Assembly (NCBI RefSeq): GCF_016862575.1
Contig: NZ_BONF01000005.1
Span: 62,001-126,000, forward strand
Length of the DNA: 64,000 nucleotides
Origin: Catellatospora bangladeshensis
Lineage (GTDB): Bacteria; Actinomycetota; Actinomycetes; Mycobacteriales; Micromonosporaceae
Reading direction: 5' to 3'
This document shows, in pieces, positions 53,566 to 62,633 of this stretch; the first letter of the stretch is position 1; each line of letters begins with the position of its first letter. The notes beneath the pieces are model-generated. The model had not been told where the DNA came from and searched no databases. It was given only the letters and a program-made list of their open reading frames with translations. Made by a program: the position numbers and the translations under genes.

Positions 53566-55470
53566 CTACTCCACCGTGACGGACTTGGCCAGGTTGCGCG
53601 GCTGGTCGACGTCGTGCCCGCTGGCGTCGGCGATCGCCGCGGCGAGCACCTGCAGCGGCACGGTGGTGACGAACGGCGCGAGCAGCGTCGGCGTCCGCGG
53701 CACCCGCACCAGCATGTCGGCGTACGGGACGACGGCGTCGTCGCCCTCCTCGGCGATGACGATGGTGTGGGCGCCGCGGGCGCGCACCTCCTGGATGTTG
53801 CTGACGATCTTGTCGTGCAGCACGCCGCGCCCGGCGGGCGACGGGACGATGCAGACCACCGGGGTGCCCCGGTCGAACGCGCGCCCGTCCCCGGCGGGTC
53901 CGGCGATCAGCGCGATCGGGCCGTGCTTGAGCTCGCCCGCGGCGAAGCCCTCGGCGTGCAGGTAGGCCAGCTCCTTGAGCTTGAGCGCACCCTCCAGCGC
54001 CACCGGGTAGCCGACGTGGCGGCCGATGAACAGCACCGTCGAGGCGTTGGTCTCGGCGAGCTGGCGGCCCAGCTCGCGGACCGGGTCCATGGCCGCCAGC
54101 ACCTTCTCGATCTTGGCGGGCATCTCCTGGAGCTGTGCCAGCACCGCACCGACCTCGTCGGCGTACTTGACGCCGCGGACCTGGGCCAGGTGCAGGCCGA
54201 CCAGGAAGCAGGCGGCGAGCTGGGTGAGGAACGCCTTGGTGGAGGCGACCGCGATCTCCGGGCCGCCGTGGGTGTAGAGCACCGCGTCGGACTCGCGCGG
54301 GATGGTGGACCCGTTGGTGTTGCAGATGGCCAGCACCCGGGCCTTCTGCTCCTTGGCGTGGCGCAGCGCCATCAGCGTGTCCATGGTCTCGCCGGACTGC
54401 GAGATGACCACGACCAGCGTGGACCGGTCGAGCACCGGGTCGCGGTAGCGGAACTCGCTGGCCAGCTCGACCTCGCACGGGATCCGCGTCCAGTGCTCGA
54501 TGGCGTACTTGGCGACCAGGCCGGCATGGTACGACGTGCCGCAGGAGACGATGAAGACCTTGTCGACGTCGCGCAGGTCCTGGTCGGTCAGCCGGACCTC
54601 GTCGAGCATGATCTCGCCGTGCTCGCCGATGCGCCCGCGCAGGGTGTCGGCGACGGCCTGCGGCTGCTCGGCGATCTCCTTGAGCATGAACCAGGCGTGG
54701 CCGTCCTTCTCGGCGGCGCGGGCGTCCCAGTCCACGTGGTAGTCGCGGCCCTGCGCCGGGTTGCCGGCGAAGTCGGTGATCTCGATGGCTTCGGCGGTGA
54801 TCAGGACGATCTGGTCCTGGCCCAGCTCGACGGCCTCGCGGGTGTGCTCGATGAACGCGCTCACGTCGCTGGCGAGGAAGTTCTCGCCGTTACCGCGGCC
54901 GACCACGAGCGGCGAGTTGCGCCGCGCGCCGACCACCGCGCCGGGCGCCTGCGCGTCGACGGCGAGCAGGGTGAACGCGCCCTCCAGCCGGTTGCAGACG
55001 CGGCGCATCGCGTCGGCGAGCGCCTGCGGGCTGCCCGCGACCCCGGCCAGCTCGGCGGCCAGCAGGTGCGCCACGCACTCGGTGTCGGTGTCGCTGGCGA
55101 ACTCGACCCCGGATGCCTGCAACTCGGCCCGCAGCTTCGCGAAGTTCTCGATAATGCCGTTGTGGATCACCGCGATGCGGCCGTCGGCCGACAGGTGCGG
55201 GTGGGCGTTGCGGTCGGTGGGGCCGCCGTGGGTGGCCCAGCGGGTGTGCCCGATGCCCGTGGTGCCCGTACGCAGCTCGGCCTCGGACGCCTCGGCCAGC
55301 AGCTTCTCCAGGTTCGACAGCTTGCCGGCCTTCTTCGCCAGCAGCAGCCGGCTGCTCGCGAGCACGGCGACGCCTGCGGAGTCGTAACCCCGGTACTCCA
55401 GGCGACGCAGCCCTTCCAACACCACACCGAGCGCCGACTGGCCGCCCACGTATCCCACGATCCCGCACAT
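53566..55470 (-). CDS. glmS: Glutamine-fructose-6-phosphate aminotransferase (isomerizing)
   Basis: A 634-residue enzyme making glucosamine-6-phosphate. The nucleophile is Cys2 in MCGIVGYVGG, exposed after Met removal. The glutaminase domain has GIGHTRWATHGGPTDRNAHP, and two SIS domains carry SCGTSYHAGL and the C-terminal PRNLAKSVTVE. The start ATG 55470 is required by Cys2; the longer frame upstream is shadow. With glmM it leads to UDP-GlcNAc for the cell wall. The mmpS-like gene is divergent. Confidence 0.97.
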   Translation of the reverse strand: MCGIVGYVGGQSALGVVLEGLRRLEYRGYDSAGVAVLASSRLLLAKKAGKLSNLEKLLAEASEAELRTGTTGIGHTRWATHGGPTDRNAHPHLSADGRIAVIHNGIIENFAKLRAELQASGVEFASDTDTECVAHLLAAELAGVAGSPQALADAMRRVCNRLEGAFTLLAVDAQAPGAVVGARRNSPLVVGRGNGENFLASDVSAFIEHTREAVELGQDQIVLITAEAIEITDFAGNPAQGRDYHVDWDARAAEKDGHAWFMLKEIAEQPQAVADTLRGRIGEHGEIMLDEVRLTDQDLRDVDKVFIVSCGTSYHAGLVAKYAIEHWTRIPCEVELASEFRYRDPVLDRSTLVVVISQSGETMDTLMALRHAKEQKARVLAICNTNGSTIPRESDAVLYTHGGPEIAVASTKAFLTQLAACFLVGLHLAQVRGVKYADEVGAVLAQLQEMPAKIEKVLAAMDPVRELGRQLAETNASTVLFIGRHVGYPVALEGALKLKELAYLHAEGFAAGELKHGPIALIAGPAGDGRAFDRGTPVVCIVPSPAGRGVLHDKIVSNIQEVRARGAHTIVIAEEGDDAVVPYADMLVRVPRTPTLLAPFVTTVPLQVLAAAIADASGHDVDQPRNLAKSVTVE

Positions 55471-55644
55471 GCCCGTTACCCTAGCGGAGTTTCGCTCATA
55501 TTGCATGAGCGGAACGGGGGTATTCACGCATGCGTTCTGATTGCAATGCGGACGGACCTGGGGACGGGCCGGCGCGTGCCCGAATAGTGACGGGTTGGCG
55601 GCAGGGCTGGTGATCGACGGGCGCGGCTGCCCTACCATCCGCGC

Positions 55645-56175
55645 ATGAGTTACCCCCCTCCTCAGCCTGACCCGTATCAGCCGTCGCCGCCGCAGTACGG
55701 CGCGCCTGCGTACATGAACCCGATCCAGCCGCCGAAGAAGAGCAAGGCCGGCCTGATCGTCGGGATCATCCTCGGCATCGTGCTCGTGCTCTGCGTGGGC
55801 TGCGGCGCCTTCGGCTACTTCGTGCTCGACTGGACCGGGGACAAGGTCCAGGAGATCGAGGACAGCCTGCCCAGCATGGGCGTCGTCACCGGTGAGGGCG
55901 GCGGCTCGCACACGGTGCGCTACACCGTGGAGGGCACCGGCCAGACGGTCATCACGTACTCCCTCGGCACCGGCGGCACGGAGAGCGAGACGGTCACCCT
56001 GCCCTGGAGCAAGGATCTCACCATCGCGTCGGACTCGTTCGCGGCTTCCGTGATCGCCCTCGGCGGCAGCGCGGACCTGGACGGCTGCAGCATCACGATC
56101 GACGGCAAGGAGCAGAAGCGCAGCAGCGCCACCGGCGCGACGGCCATCTGCACGACGGTCTTCGTAGGTGGTTGA
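55645..56175 (+). CDS. MmpS-like membrane protein
   Basis: A 176-residue protein with a Pro/Tyr-rich cytoplasmic N-terminus, one membrane helix (AGLIVGIILGIVLVLCVG), and an outside domain. That domain has the MmpS pattern: VRYTVEGTGQTVITYSLGTG, VTLPWSKDL, and two cysteines in GCSITIDGKEQ and ICTTVF. In mycobacteria MmpS helps MmpL lipid exporters; no MmpL is next to it here, so the role is open. It stands alone between glmS and a family-1 repeat. Confidence 0.8.
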   Translation: MSYPPPQPDPYQPSPPQYGAPAYMNPIQPPKKSKAGLIVGIILGIVLVLCVGCGAFGYFVLDWTGDKVQEIEDSLPSMGVVTGEGGGSHTVRYTVEGTGQTVITYSLGTGGTESETVTLPWSKDLTIASDSFAASVIALGGSADLDGCSITIDGKEQKRSSATGATAICTTVFVGG

Positions 56176-56177
56176 AC

Positions 56178-56246
56178 GCGAAGATCGCTGCCTCGTGTCA
56201 CAACCTGGGCTTAGACCTCAGGTTCTGACACGAGACAGCGATCTTG
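56178..56246. repeat. Palindromic intergenic repeat, family 1, copy D
   Basis: Arms GCGAAGATCGCTGCCTCGTG / CACGAGACAGCGATCTTG around ACAACCTG / CAGGTTCT. It begins 2 bases past the MmpS-like stop and ends 33 bases from the glmM stop. Confidence 0.88.
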
Positions 56247-56279
56247 CCAGCGGCGCGCGAGGCGCGACCGCCCCGCGAA

Positions 56280-57623
56280 TCAGCCGACCGGGCTGGCGGC
56301 CCTGACGTCCGCGGCGATGCCCTCGGCGATCTTCTGCGCCACGTCCTCCGTGGACGCCTCCACCATGACCCGGACCAGCGGCTCGGTGCCGGACGGGCGC
56401 AGCAGCACCCGGCCGGTGCCGGCCAGCTGGGCCTCGGCGGCGGCGACCGCGGCGAGGATCTCCGGCGCGCGGGCCACGCCCTTGTCGGCGACCCTTACGT
56501 TGATCAGCACCTGCGGCAGGCGCTGCACCACGGCGGCCAGCTCGGCCAGGGTCTTGCCGGTCTCGGCGACCCGGGCCAGCAGGCGCAGGCCGGTGAGCAC
56601 CCCGTCGCCGGTGGTGGCGTGCTCGGTGAAGACCACGTGGCCGCTCTGCTCGCCGCCCAGGCTGAACCCGCCGGCGCGCAGCTCCTCCAGCACGTACCGG
56701 TCGCCGACCTTGGTCTCGACCAGGGTGATGCCGGCCTCGCGCATGGCGATGCGCAGCCCGAGGTTGCTCATCACGGTCGCGACGAGGGTGTTCTCGGCGA
56801 GCGCCCCGGCGTCGCGCATGGCCAGCGCGAGGATCGCCATGATCTGGTCGCCGTCGACCTCCGCGCCGCTCGCGTCCACGGCCAGGCACCGGTCGGCGTC
56901 GCCGTCGACGGCGATGCCCAGGTGGGCGCCGTGCGCGACGACGGCGGCCTTGAGCGGGGCGAGGTGTGTCGCGCCGCACTCGTCGTTGATGTTCAGCCCG
57001 TCGGGCTCCGCGTTGATCGCGATGACCTCGGCCCCGGCCTCCCGGAACGCCTCGGGGGCGACGTCGCTGGCGGCGCCGTGGGCGCAGTCCAGCACGACCT
57101 TGATGCCGGCCAGCGGCTGCCCGGTCGCCTCGACCAGGTGCGAGGTGTAGTGCTCGGCGCCGTCGAGCAGGTCGTGCACCCGGCCGACCTGGGCCCCGGT
57201 GGGCCGCGTCCAGGTCGCGCCGAGCGCGGCCTCGATCGCGTCCTCCTGCTCGTCGGTGAGCTTGTGCCCGCCCGCGGCGAAGAACTTGATGCCGTTGTCC
57301 GGCATCGGGTTGTGGCTGGCGGAGATCATCACGCCGAAGTCGGCGCGCACCTCGGCGGTCAGGAACGCCACGCCGGGGGTCGGCAGCACGCCCACCCGGA
57401 CCACGTTGGCACCGGCGCTGGCCAGGCCGGCGACCACGGCCGCCTCCAGCATCTCGCCGCTGGCCCGGGGGTCGCGGCCGACCACCACGAGCGGCGGCTG
57501 CACCCGGTCCTCCTGGTCGGGCAGCGTGTGCGCCGCGGCGACCGCGAGGGAGAGCGCGAGTTCGGGGCTGAGGTCCGCGTTGGCCAGACCGCGTACGCCG
57601 TCGGTGCCGAAGAGGCGTGCCAT
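56280..57623 (-). CDS. glmM: Phosphoglucosamine mutase
   Basis: A 447-residue enzyme converting glucosamine-6-phosphate to glucosamine-1-phosphate. The phosphoserine is Ser103 in [12 protein letters not shown], the metal loop is DGDADRC, and [14 protein letters not shown] is the phosphate-binding end. The start ATG 57623 ([12 protein letters not shown]) has AAAGGG at nine bases. It follows rpsI beyond a terminator and acts directly after GlmS. Confidence 0.97.
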   Translation of the reverse strand: MARLFGTDGVRGLANADLSPELALSLAVAAAHTLPDQEDRVQPPLVVVGRDPRASGEMLEAAVVAGLASAGANVVRVGVLPTPGVAFLTAEVRADFGVMISASHNPMPDNGIKFFAAGGHKLTDEQEDAIEAALGATWTRPTGAQVGRVHDLLDGAEHYTSHLVEATGQPLAGIKVVLDCAHGAASDVAPEAFREAGAEVIAINAEPDGLNINDECGATHLAPLKAAVVAHGAHLGIAVDGDADRCLAVDASGAEVDGDQIMAILALAMRDAGALAENTLVATVMSNLGLRIAMREAGITLVETKVGDRYVLEELRAGGFSLGGEQSGHVVFTEHATTGDGVLTGLRLLARVAETGKTLAELAAVVQRLPQVLINVRVADKGVARAPEILAAVAAAEAQLAGTGRVLLRPSGTEPLVRVMVEASTEDVAQKIAEGIAADVRAASPVG

Positions 57624-57716
57624 CCGGTGGCCCTTTCTGTGGGGTGCGAAAGGAGGGGGTACGACACGACCCGGCGCGCGGGTGGCGAGCCGAGGCCGGA
57701 GCTGCGGGGAAAAGTC

Positions 57717-57768
57717 GAACGGCCGGGCACGCCATCCCGCCTGGAAGCAGGAGCGTGCCCGGCCGTTC
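57717..57768 (-). terminator. Terminator downstream of rpsI
   Basis: Perfect 16-bp stem GAACGGCCGGGCACGC / GCGTGCCCGGCCGTTC with a 20-base loop, 15 bases past the rpsI stop. On the minus strand it is followed by GACTTTT. Confidence 0.88.
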
Positions 57769-57783
57769 AGCAGCTGAAAGCGA

Positions 57784-58263
57784 TCAACGCTTCGAGTACT
57801 GCGGAGCCTTACGGGCCTTCTTGAGACCGTACTTCTTGCTCTCGGTGACGCGGGCGTCACGGGTGAGGAAGCCGGCCTTCTTCAGCGCCGGGCGGTCGTC
57901 GAGGTCGAGCTCGCACAGCGCGCGGGCGATCGCCAGGCGCAGGGCGCCGGCCTGACCGCTGATGCCGCCGCCGCGCAGGTTGGCGACGACGTCGAGGGAC
58001 TCGCCCTTCTCGGCGAGCACGAGCGGCTCCCGCACCGACTGCTGCGCGACCTTGCTGGGGAGGTACTTCTCCAGCTCACGGCCGTTGCAGGTGATCTTGC
58101 CGGTGCCCGGGATCAGGCGCACCCGGACGACGGCCTGCTTGCGGCGGCCGACGGTCTGGATCGGGCGGTCGCCCTTGAACTTCGGGGTGGCCGGCTTGGC
58201 AGCGACGGCGACCGAGGCCTCAGCCTCGACCACGGCCTGGGTCGGCACGGAAGTGTCGGTCAT
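57784..58263 (-). CDS. rpsI: 30S ribosomal protein S9
   Basis: A 159-residue ribosomal protein. The core ([39 protein letters not shown]) and the essential C-terminal tail [11 protein letters not shown], which reaches the P-site tRNA, are intact. An Ala/Val/Glu-rich N-terminal extension of about 30 residues is normal in actinobacteria. Start ATG 58263 with AAGGAA before it; the longer frame enters rplM. Cotranscribed after rplM. Confidence 0.97.
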   Translation of the reverse strand: MTDTSVPTQAVVEAEASVAVAAKPATPKFKGDRPIQTVGRRKQAVVRVRLIPGTGKITCNGRELEKYLPSKVAQQSVREPLVLAEKGESLDVVANLRGGGISGQAGALRLAIARALCELDLDDRPALKKAGFLTRDARVTESKKYGLKKARKAPQYSKR

Positions 58264-58283
58264 GGTGATTCCTTCGTCCGCGC

Positions 58284-58727
58284 TCACTGCGCGATCTGCT
58301 TGATCTCGAACGGCACCGGCTGCTGCGCCGCGTGCGGGTGCTCCGCGCCGGCGTAGACCTTGAGCTTCGACAGGATCTGCCGGCCCAGCTTGTTGTGAGG
58401 GATCATGCCCTTGACGGCCAGCTCGATCGCCTTCTCGGGGCGCTTGGTGAGCAGCTCCTCGTAACCCACGGCCTTCAGACCACCGGGGTGGCCGGAGTGC
58501 CGGTAGGCGATCTTGGTCGCGCGCTTGTTGCCGGTGAGGGCAACCTTGCCGGCGTTGATGATGATCACAAAGTCGCCGGTGTCGACGTGCGGCGCGAAAG
58601 TCGGCTTGTGCTTACCGCGCAGGAGGTTGGCGGTGTGGGTGGCGAGCCGGCCCAGCACGACGTCAGAAGCGTCGATCACGTGCCACTGACGCTCGATCTC
58701 ACCCGGCTTCGGGCTGTACGTACGCAC
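58284..58727 (-). CDS. rplM: 50S ribosomal protein L13
   Basis: A 147-residue ribosomal protein, the standard length. It starts [20 protein letters not shown] at GTG 58727 with AAGGTAGA upstream; the longer frame to 58784 is not needed. Landmarks are [19 protein letters not shown] and [18 protein letters not shown]. It forms an operon with rpsI. The 347-base region upstream (58728-59074) contains its promoter and leader, which I could not place precisely. Confidence 0.97.
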   Translation of the reverse strand: MRTYSPKPGEIERQWHVIDASDVVLGRLATHTANLLRGKHKPTFAPHVDTGDFVIIINAGKVALTGNKRATKIAYRHSGHPGGLKAVGYEELLTKRPEKAIELAVKGMIPHNKLGRQILSKLKVYAGAEHPHAAQQPVPFEIKQIAQ

Positions 58728-59049
58728 AGGTCTACCTTGTCTCGTCGTAGGTCTGTGTGACCGCGGGCGACCGCCCACGATCAACGGATTCTGCGATGCC
58801 GGCCGGCCGTGAACACGGACCGGCGCGCGAACGACAAGCCTACCTGAGCATCAGGACTGCCGGCTCGGCGCCACCTCTCGCACAACAGCCGCTAACGATA
58901 CCCGCTGCCCCGCAGTGAGGTCAAAACGGCCCGACCCTCCTGTGGTATGGCGCTCCCTGTCCGGTTTTCCAGGGCGAACTCACAGCGCCGCGCCGGGCGC
59001 GGTGCGGCAGGGTTCACACCACGGGTACGGGACGCGGAACATCATCGCA

Positions 59050-59065
59050 ATCACATGTTCGTAAC
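59050..59065 (+). promoter_or_regulatory. Candidate GlnR-type site before the nitrate transporter
   Basis: ATCAC-N6-GTAAC resembles half of the actinobacterial GlnR box (GTNAC-N6-GNAAC). A closer match, GTGAC-N6-GTAAC, precedes the nitrate reductase gene at 62413. It lies only 9 bases from the start codon. Confidence 0.4.
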
Positions 59066-59074
59066 TTGCTCGCT

Positions 59075-60421
59075 ATGACCGTCACCGCGCCCGCGCCGCC
59101 GGCAAAGACGCCCGCCGCCGCCATCAGTAACTGGGATCCCGAGAACCCGGAGTTCTGGGCGTCCACCGGCCGCCGTGTCGCCCGGCGGAACCTGATCTTC
59201 TCCATCTTCGCGGAGCACCTCGGGTTCTCGGTGTGGACGCTCTGGAGCGTCGTGGTGGTGGCCATGCCCGCCACCGCCTTCCCGTACACCGTCGACCAGA
59301 AGTTCTGGCTGGTCGCGCTGCCGAACCTGATCGGTGCGCTGATGCGCATCCCGTACACCTTCGCGGTGACCCGGTTCGGCGGGCGCAGCTGGACCATGAT
59401 CAGCGCGCTGCTGCTGCTGATCCCGATCACCGGCATGGTGTACGCGGTCACCGCCAAACCCGCGTACTGGGTGGTGCTGCTGCTGGCCGCCACGGCCGGT
59501 CTGGGCGGCGGCAACTTCGCCTCCTCCATGACCAACATCTCCTTCTTCTTCCCGGAGAAGGAGAAGGGCATGGCGCTGGGGCTCAACGCGGCCGGCGGCA
59601 ACCTCGGCATCAGCGTGATGCAGCTGGTCGTGCCGATCGCGCTGTCCTTCGGGCTGGTCTACGGCGGCCTGATGTGGCTGCCGCTGGTGCTGGCCGCCGC
59701 GCTCTGCGCACACCTCTACATGAACAACCTGAGCGTGGCGAAGTCGCCGCTCAAGGCCCAGTTCGCCACGGTGAAGCGGCCGCACACCTGGATCATGTCC
59801 TTCCTCTACATCGGCACCTTCGGCTCGTTCCTCGGCTACTCGGCCGCCTTCCCGCTGGTGCTGAAGCTGCAGTTCCCGCAGGCGCCGGTGGCTCACCTGG
59901 GCGCCGCGACGATCACCCTGGCGTTCACCGGCCCGCTGATCGGCTCGCTGATCCGCCCGGTGGGCGGCTGGCTGTCCGACCGGGTCGGCGGCGCGCGGGT
60001 CACCGCGGCCTGCTTCGTGCTCATGGGCATCGGCTCCTACGGCGTCGTGGCCGCGGTGCAGGCCAAGAGCATGGCCGGCTTCCTCACCGCGTTCCTGCTG
60101 CTGTTCGCCGCGGCCGGGGCGGGCAACGGCTCGACGTACCGCATGATCCCGGCGATCTTCGCGGCGACCTCGCCCGACCTGGCCACCGCGAAGCGGGAGT
60201 CGGCCGCGACGCTGGGCATCGCCGGCGCCATCGGTGCGGTGGGCGGCTTCTACCTGCCCCGGGCGATCAGCGACTCGATCAAGGCCACCGGCGGCATCGA
60301 GACCGCGTTCGGCTGGTTCGCCGTGCTGTACGGCGTCTGCCTCGCCGTCACCTGGTGGTGCTACCTGCGCCGGCGCGTGCTGGTCGCCCAGGCGCCCAGC
60401 CTGGCCCACGCGGGCGTCTGA
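59075..60421 (+). CDS. Nitrate/nitrite transporter, NarK/NasA type (MFS)
   Basis: About 448 residues with some twelve membrane helices. NNP-family segments are FSIFAEHLGFSVWTLWSVVV, the nitrate signature GLGGGNFASSMTNISFFFPE, and the second signature GAGNGSTYRMIPAIF. It imports nitrate for assimilation; the nitrate reductase gene at 62634 is on the same strand a few genes away. ATG 59075 is preferred over TTG 59066. A strong terminator follows. Confidence 0.93.
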   Translation: MTVTAPAPPAKTPAAAISNWDPENPEFWASTGRRVARRNLIFSIFAEHLGFSVWTLWSVVVVAMPATAFPYTVDQKFWLVALPNLIGALMRIPYTFAVTRFGGRSWTMISALLLLIPITGMVYAVTAKPAYWVVLLLAATAGLGGGNFASSMTNISFFFPEKEKGMALGLNAAGGNLGISVMQLVVPIALSFGLVYGGLMWLPLVLAAALCAHLYMNNLSVAKSPLKAQFATVKRPHTWIMSFLYIGTFGSFLGYSAAFPLVLKLQFPQAPVAHLGAATITLAFTGPLIGSLIRPVGGWLSDRVGGARVTAACFVLMGIGSYGVVAAVQAKSMAGFLTAFLLLFAAAGAGNGSTYRMIPAIFAATSPDLATAKRESAATLGIAGAIGAVGGFYLPRAISDSIKATGGIETAFGWFAVLYGVCLAVTWWCYLRRRVLVAQAPSLAHAGV

Positions 60422-60440
60422 CCCCTGGCCCTTCCTCCCC

Positions 60441-60474
60441 GCCCCGACCCCGGCCCGCCTGCCGGGGTCGGGGC
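60441..60474 (+). terminator. Terminator of the nitrate transporter
   Basis: Perfect 14-bp stem GCCCCGACCCCGGC / GCCGGGGTCGGGGC with a 6-base loop, followed by ATATTT, 19 bases past the stop. Confidence 0.88.
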
Positions 60475-60546
60475 ATATTTACGTATGGGCAGCTCAGAGG
60501 CTAGATAGTGTCGCCTAGGCCACAGTGCGCCGCCTTGCGAAATAGT

Positions 60547-60556
60547 TGAAGCTTCA
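60547..60556 (+). promoter_or_regulatory. Candidate MarR operator
   Basis: TGAAGCTTCA is a perfect 10-base palindrome within AGTTGAAGCTTCACC, 56 bases before the nitroreductase start. MarR-family proteins often bind TTGAA-TTCAA-type palindromes, and a MarR gene is second in this operon. Confidence 0.5.
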
Positions 60557-60611
60557 CCAAAGTTGGTCCCAGGTGGCTGACACAGCCAGACCGACTTCGC
60601 AAGGAGACATC

Positions 60612-61205
60612 ATGTCGATCGTCCTCGACCAGTCCGCGCAGGACCTGCTGTTCCGCGCCGCCCGCACCGCCAACACGTTCACCGACGAGCCGGTGAGCGA
60701 CGAGCAGGTGCAGGCCATCTACGAGCTGGTCAAGTACGCCCCCACCTCGGTGAACATGCAGCCGCTGCGGGTCGTGCTGGTCCGCTCGGAGCAGGCCCGT
60801 GAGCGCCTGGTCGCGCAGATGGCCGAGGGCAACCAGGCCAAGACGGCCGCCGCCCCGCTGGTCGCGGTGCTGGCCGCCGACACGAACTTCCACGACGAGT
60901 TCCACCGCACCTTCCCGCACTTCCCCGGCGTGCGCGACTGGTTCACCGGCGACGACCACGCCCGTGCCGAGACCGCCCGGTTCAACGGCGCGCTCCAGGT
61001 CGGCTACTTCATCCTGGGCGTACGCGCGGCGGGCCTGGCCGCGGGCCCGATGACCGGCTTCGACGCGGCCGGTGTGGAGAAGGAGTTCTTCCCCGACGGC
61101 GAGCACCGGGTGCTGGCCGTGGTGAACATCGGCAAGCCGGGCGCCGACGCCTGGTTCGACCGCAGCCCCCGTCTGCCGTACGACGATGTCGTGACGACGG
61201 CCTGA
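60612..61205 (+). CDS. Nitroreductase-family protein, RutE-like
   Basis: A 197-residue FMN enzyme. The N-terminus ARTANTFTDEPVSDEQVQAIY, the FMN-binding YAPTSVNMQPLRVVLV and the end KPGADAWFDRSPRLPYDDVV match the malonic-semialdehyde-reductase (RutE) group. Start ATG 60612 has AAGGAG six bases upstream. A MarR gene follows across a hairpin, so expression is probably induced by a redox or aromatic signal. Confidence 0.9.
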   Translation: MSIVLDQSAQDLLFRAARTANTFTDEPVSDEQVQAIYELVKYAPTSVNMQPLRVVLVRSEQARERLVAQMAEGNQAKTAAAPLVAVLAADTNFHDEFHRTFPHFPGVRDWFTGDDHARAETARFNGALQVGYFILGVRAAGLAAGPMTGFDAAGVEKEFFPDGEHRVLAVVNIGKPGADAWFDRSPRLPYDDVVTTA

Positions 61206-61215
61206 TCGAGACGAT

Positions 61216-61245
61216 GAGGGGTGGGGACCGGTGTCCCCACCCCTC
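61216..61245 (+). promoter_or_regulatory. Intercistronic hairpin between nitroreductase and marR-type gene
   Basis: Perfect 13-bp stem GAGGGGTGGGGAC / GTCCCCACCCCTC with a CGGT loop, 11 bases past the nitroreductase stop. No T-run follows. It may lower regulator output relative to the enzyme. Confidence 0.75.
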
Positions 61246-61258
61246 TAGGGTGTGATTC

Positions 61259-61759
61259 ATGGTGACCACCACGACGCAGACGACCGAGGTCCCCTGGCTT
61301 ACCGACCAGGAGCAGCGGGCATGGCGCAGCTTCCTGATGACCTCGAAGCTGGTCACGGCCGAGCTGGAACGTGGCATGGCCCAGCACGGCCTCTCCGGGA
61401 CCGACTACAGCGTGCTGGTGTGCCTGTCCGAGGCGCCGCGGCGGCGGTTGCGCATGTCGGAGCTGTCGCACACGCTGCTGCTGGAGAAGAGCCGGCTGTC
61501 CCACCAGATCACCCGCATGGAGCGGGCGGGCCTGGTCCGCCGTGAGAGCTGCCCGGACGACCGGCGCGGGCAGTTCGCCGTGCTGACCGACGAGGGCTGG
61601 GAGACGATCCGGCGGGTCGCGCCGTTTCACGTCGAGCTGGTGCGGTCGATCTTCATCGACCGGCTGACCCCCGCCCAGCTCGCCCAGCTGGCGGAGATCT
61701 TCGAGCCGCTGCAGTCCTCGATGCGGGAGCAGTGCCCGAAGGACGAGGCCGAGTGCTGA
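61259..61759 (+). CDS. MarR-family transcriptional regulator
   Basis: A 166-residue regulator with the winged helix core (YSVLVCLSEAPRRRLRMSEL, LLLEKSRLSHQITRMERAGL, RRESCPDDRRGQFAVLTDEG). The DDRRG wing is typical. Three cysteines (in VCLSE, ESCPD and EQCPK) could sense oxidants or thiol modification. It follows the nitroreductase and is likely its regulator. Confidence 0.93.
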   Translation: MVTTTTQTTEVPWLTDQEQRAWRSFLMTSKLVTAELERGMAQHGLSGTDYSVLVCLSEAPRRRLRMSELSHTLLLEKSRLSHQITRMERAGLVRRESCPDDRRGQFAVLTDEGWETIRRVAPFHVELVRSIFIDRLTPAQLAQLAEIFEPLQSSMREQCPKDEAEC

Positions 61760-61772
61760 GGGCTGCCGGGGC

Positions 61773-62066
61773 CTAGAGGTCCTGGATGATGCGCAGTGCG
61801 CGGCCCACCCGGCGCATGGTGTCGGTGTCGCAGACGTCCACCATGTCGGTGAACCACTTCTTCATGGGCGAGGACACCCGGTCCGGCATGATGATCAGCT
61901 CGCCCATCGGCACGGCCAGCGGCGAGTCGCGGAGCTCGTCCTCCTCGACGACCTCCGCGACTATGACGATCGGCACGTCCGTGCTGTTGTACACGTCGGA
62001 GCTGATGACCAGGCCGAGCCGCTCCCGGGCACCGTCGATCCGCCAGATCTCGCCTCTACGCAGCAC
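61773..62066 (-). CDS. MazF/PemK-type toxin
   Basis: A 97-residue ribonuclease-type toxin from GTG 62066 (VLRRGEIWRIDGARERLGL). The N-terminal RRGEIW and the LGLVISSDVYN strand are the MazF hallmarks, and SPMKKWFTDM sits in the loop near the RNA groove. Its start overlaps the end of the antitoxin gene by 11 bases, the normal order antitoxin then toxin. It should cleave mRNA when antitoxin falls. Confidence 0.88.
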   Translation of the reverse strand: MLRRGEIWRIDGARERLGLVISSDVYNSTDVPIVIVAEVVEEDELRDSPLAVPMGELIIMPDRVSSPMKKWFTDMVDVCDTDTMRRVGRALRIIQDL

Positions 62067-62316
62067 GCCGCCCCCGTCCTGACAGTTCCAGGCGTACCAA
62101 TTCGACTTCGCGCTCGTCGTCCAGAGCGTTCTTCTCCAAACGGTCGACGCCCGCCCGGCGGACCACGTCCGCGTGGGCGCTGAACAGCTCCCGTAGGGCC
62201 TTCTCCCGTGCGGCCTGATCCATCCAGGCCGACAGCGACAGCCCGTCGCGCTCGGCGTAACGGCGCGCTTCCTCAATCGTCTCGTCCGCGAAGGACAGCG
62301 TTACTTTGGCAGTCAT
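62056..62316 (-). CDS. MazE-type ribbon-helix-helix antitoxin
   Basis: An 86-residue protein from ATG 62316 (MTAKVTLSFADETIEEARRY). The first 45 residues form a ribbon-helix-helix DNA-binding domain (KVTLSFADETIEEA then LSLSAWMDQAAREK), and the acidic C-terminus (LDDEREVELVRLEL) would wrap the toxin. It autoregulates the pair. The longer frame upstream is not needed. Confidence 0.85.
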   Translation of the reverse strand: MTAKVTLSFADETIEEARRYAERDGLSLSAWMDQAAREKALRELFSAHADVVRRAGVDRLEKNALDDEREVELVRLELSGRGRRAA

Positions 62317-62379
62317 GCCGATTAGATTACGCCCGGTGTGACCACGAGTCATCCTGTTCTTCGTGCCACTTGCGTGAGT

Positions 62380-62460
62380 GAGAATCACCCATTCTGAGCA
62401 GTTTTACGCATTGTGACGTCATCGTAACTGTTAGCGCCCGGATGGGAGAATCAACCATTC
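62380..62460 (+). promoter_or_regulatory. Direct repeats and GlnR-like box before the nitrate reductase
   Basis: GAGAATCACCCATTC (62380) and GAGAATCAACCATTC (62446) match at 14 of 15 bases, 66 bases apart. Between them GTGAC-N6-GTAAC (62413-62428) fits the GlnR half-box. The whole gap 62317-62633 holds no gene; it is the shared 5' region of the antitoxin and the nitrate reductase. Confidence 0.5.
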
Positions 62461-62633
62461 GGACGATCATCACCGTCACTGGACGGCGGACCCGCCCGGA
62501 CAGCCCGGCCAGGGGTGCCACTGATCACTCCAGCGCCCCCAACAGCGCTTTCGTGCCGGACGTGCGCTGGTCTTAGCAGGTTGGAAACACAAGGGACGCT
62601 GAGGCGAAACTCCCGGACCGCAGGATTTCGCAC

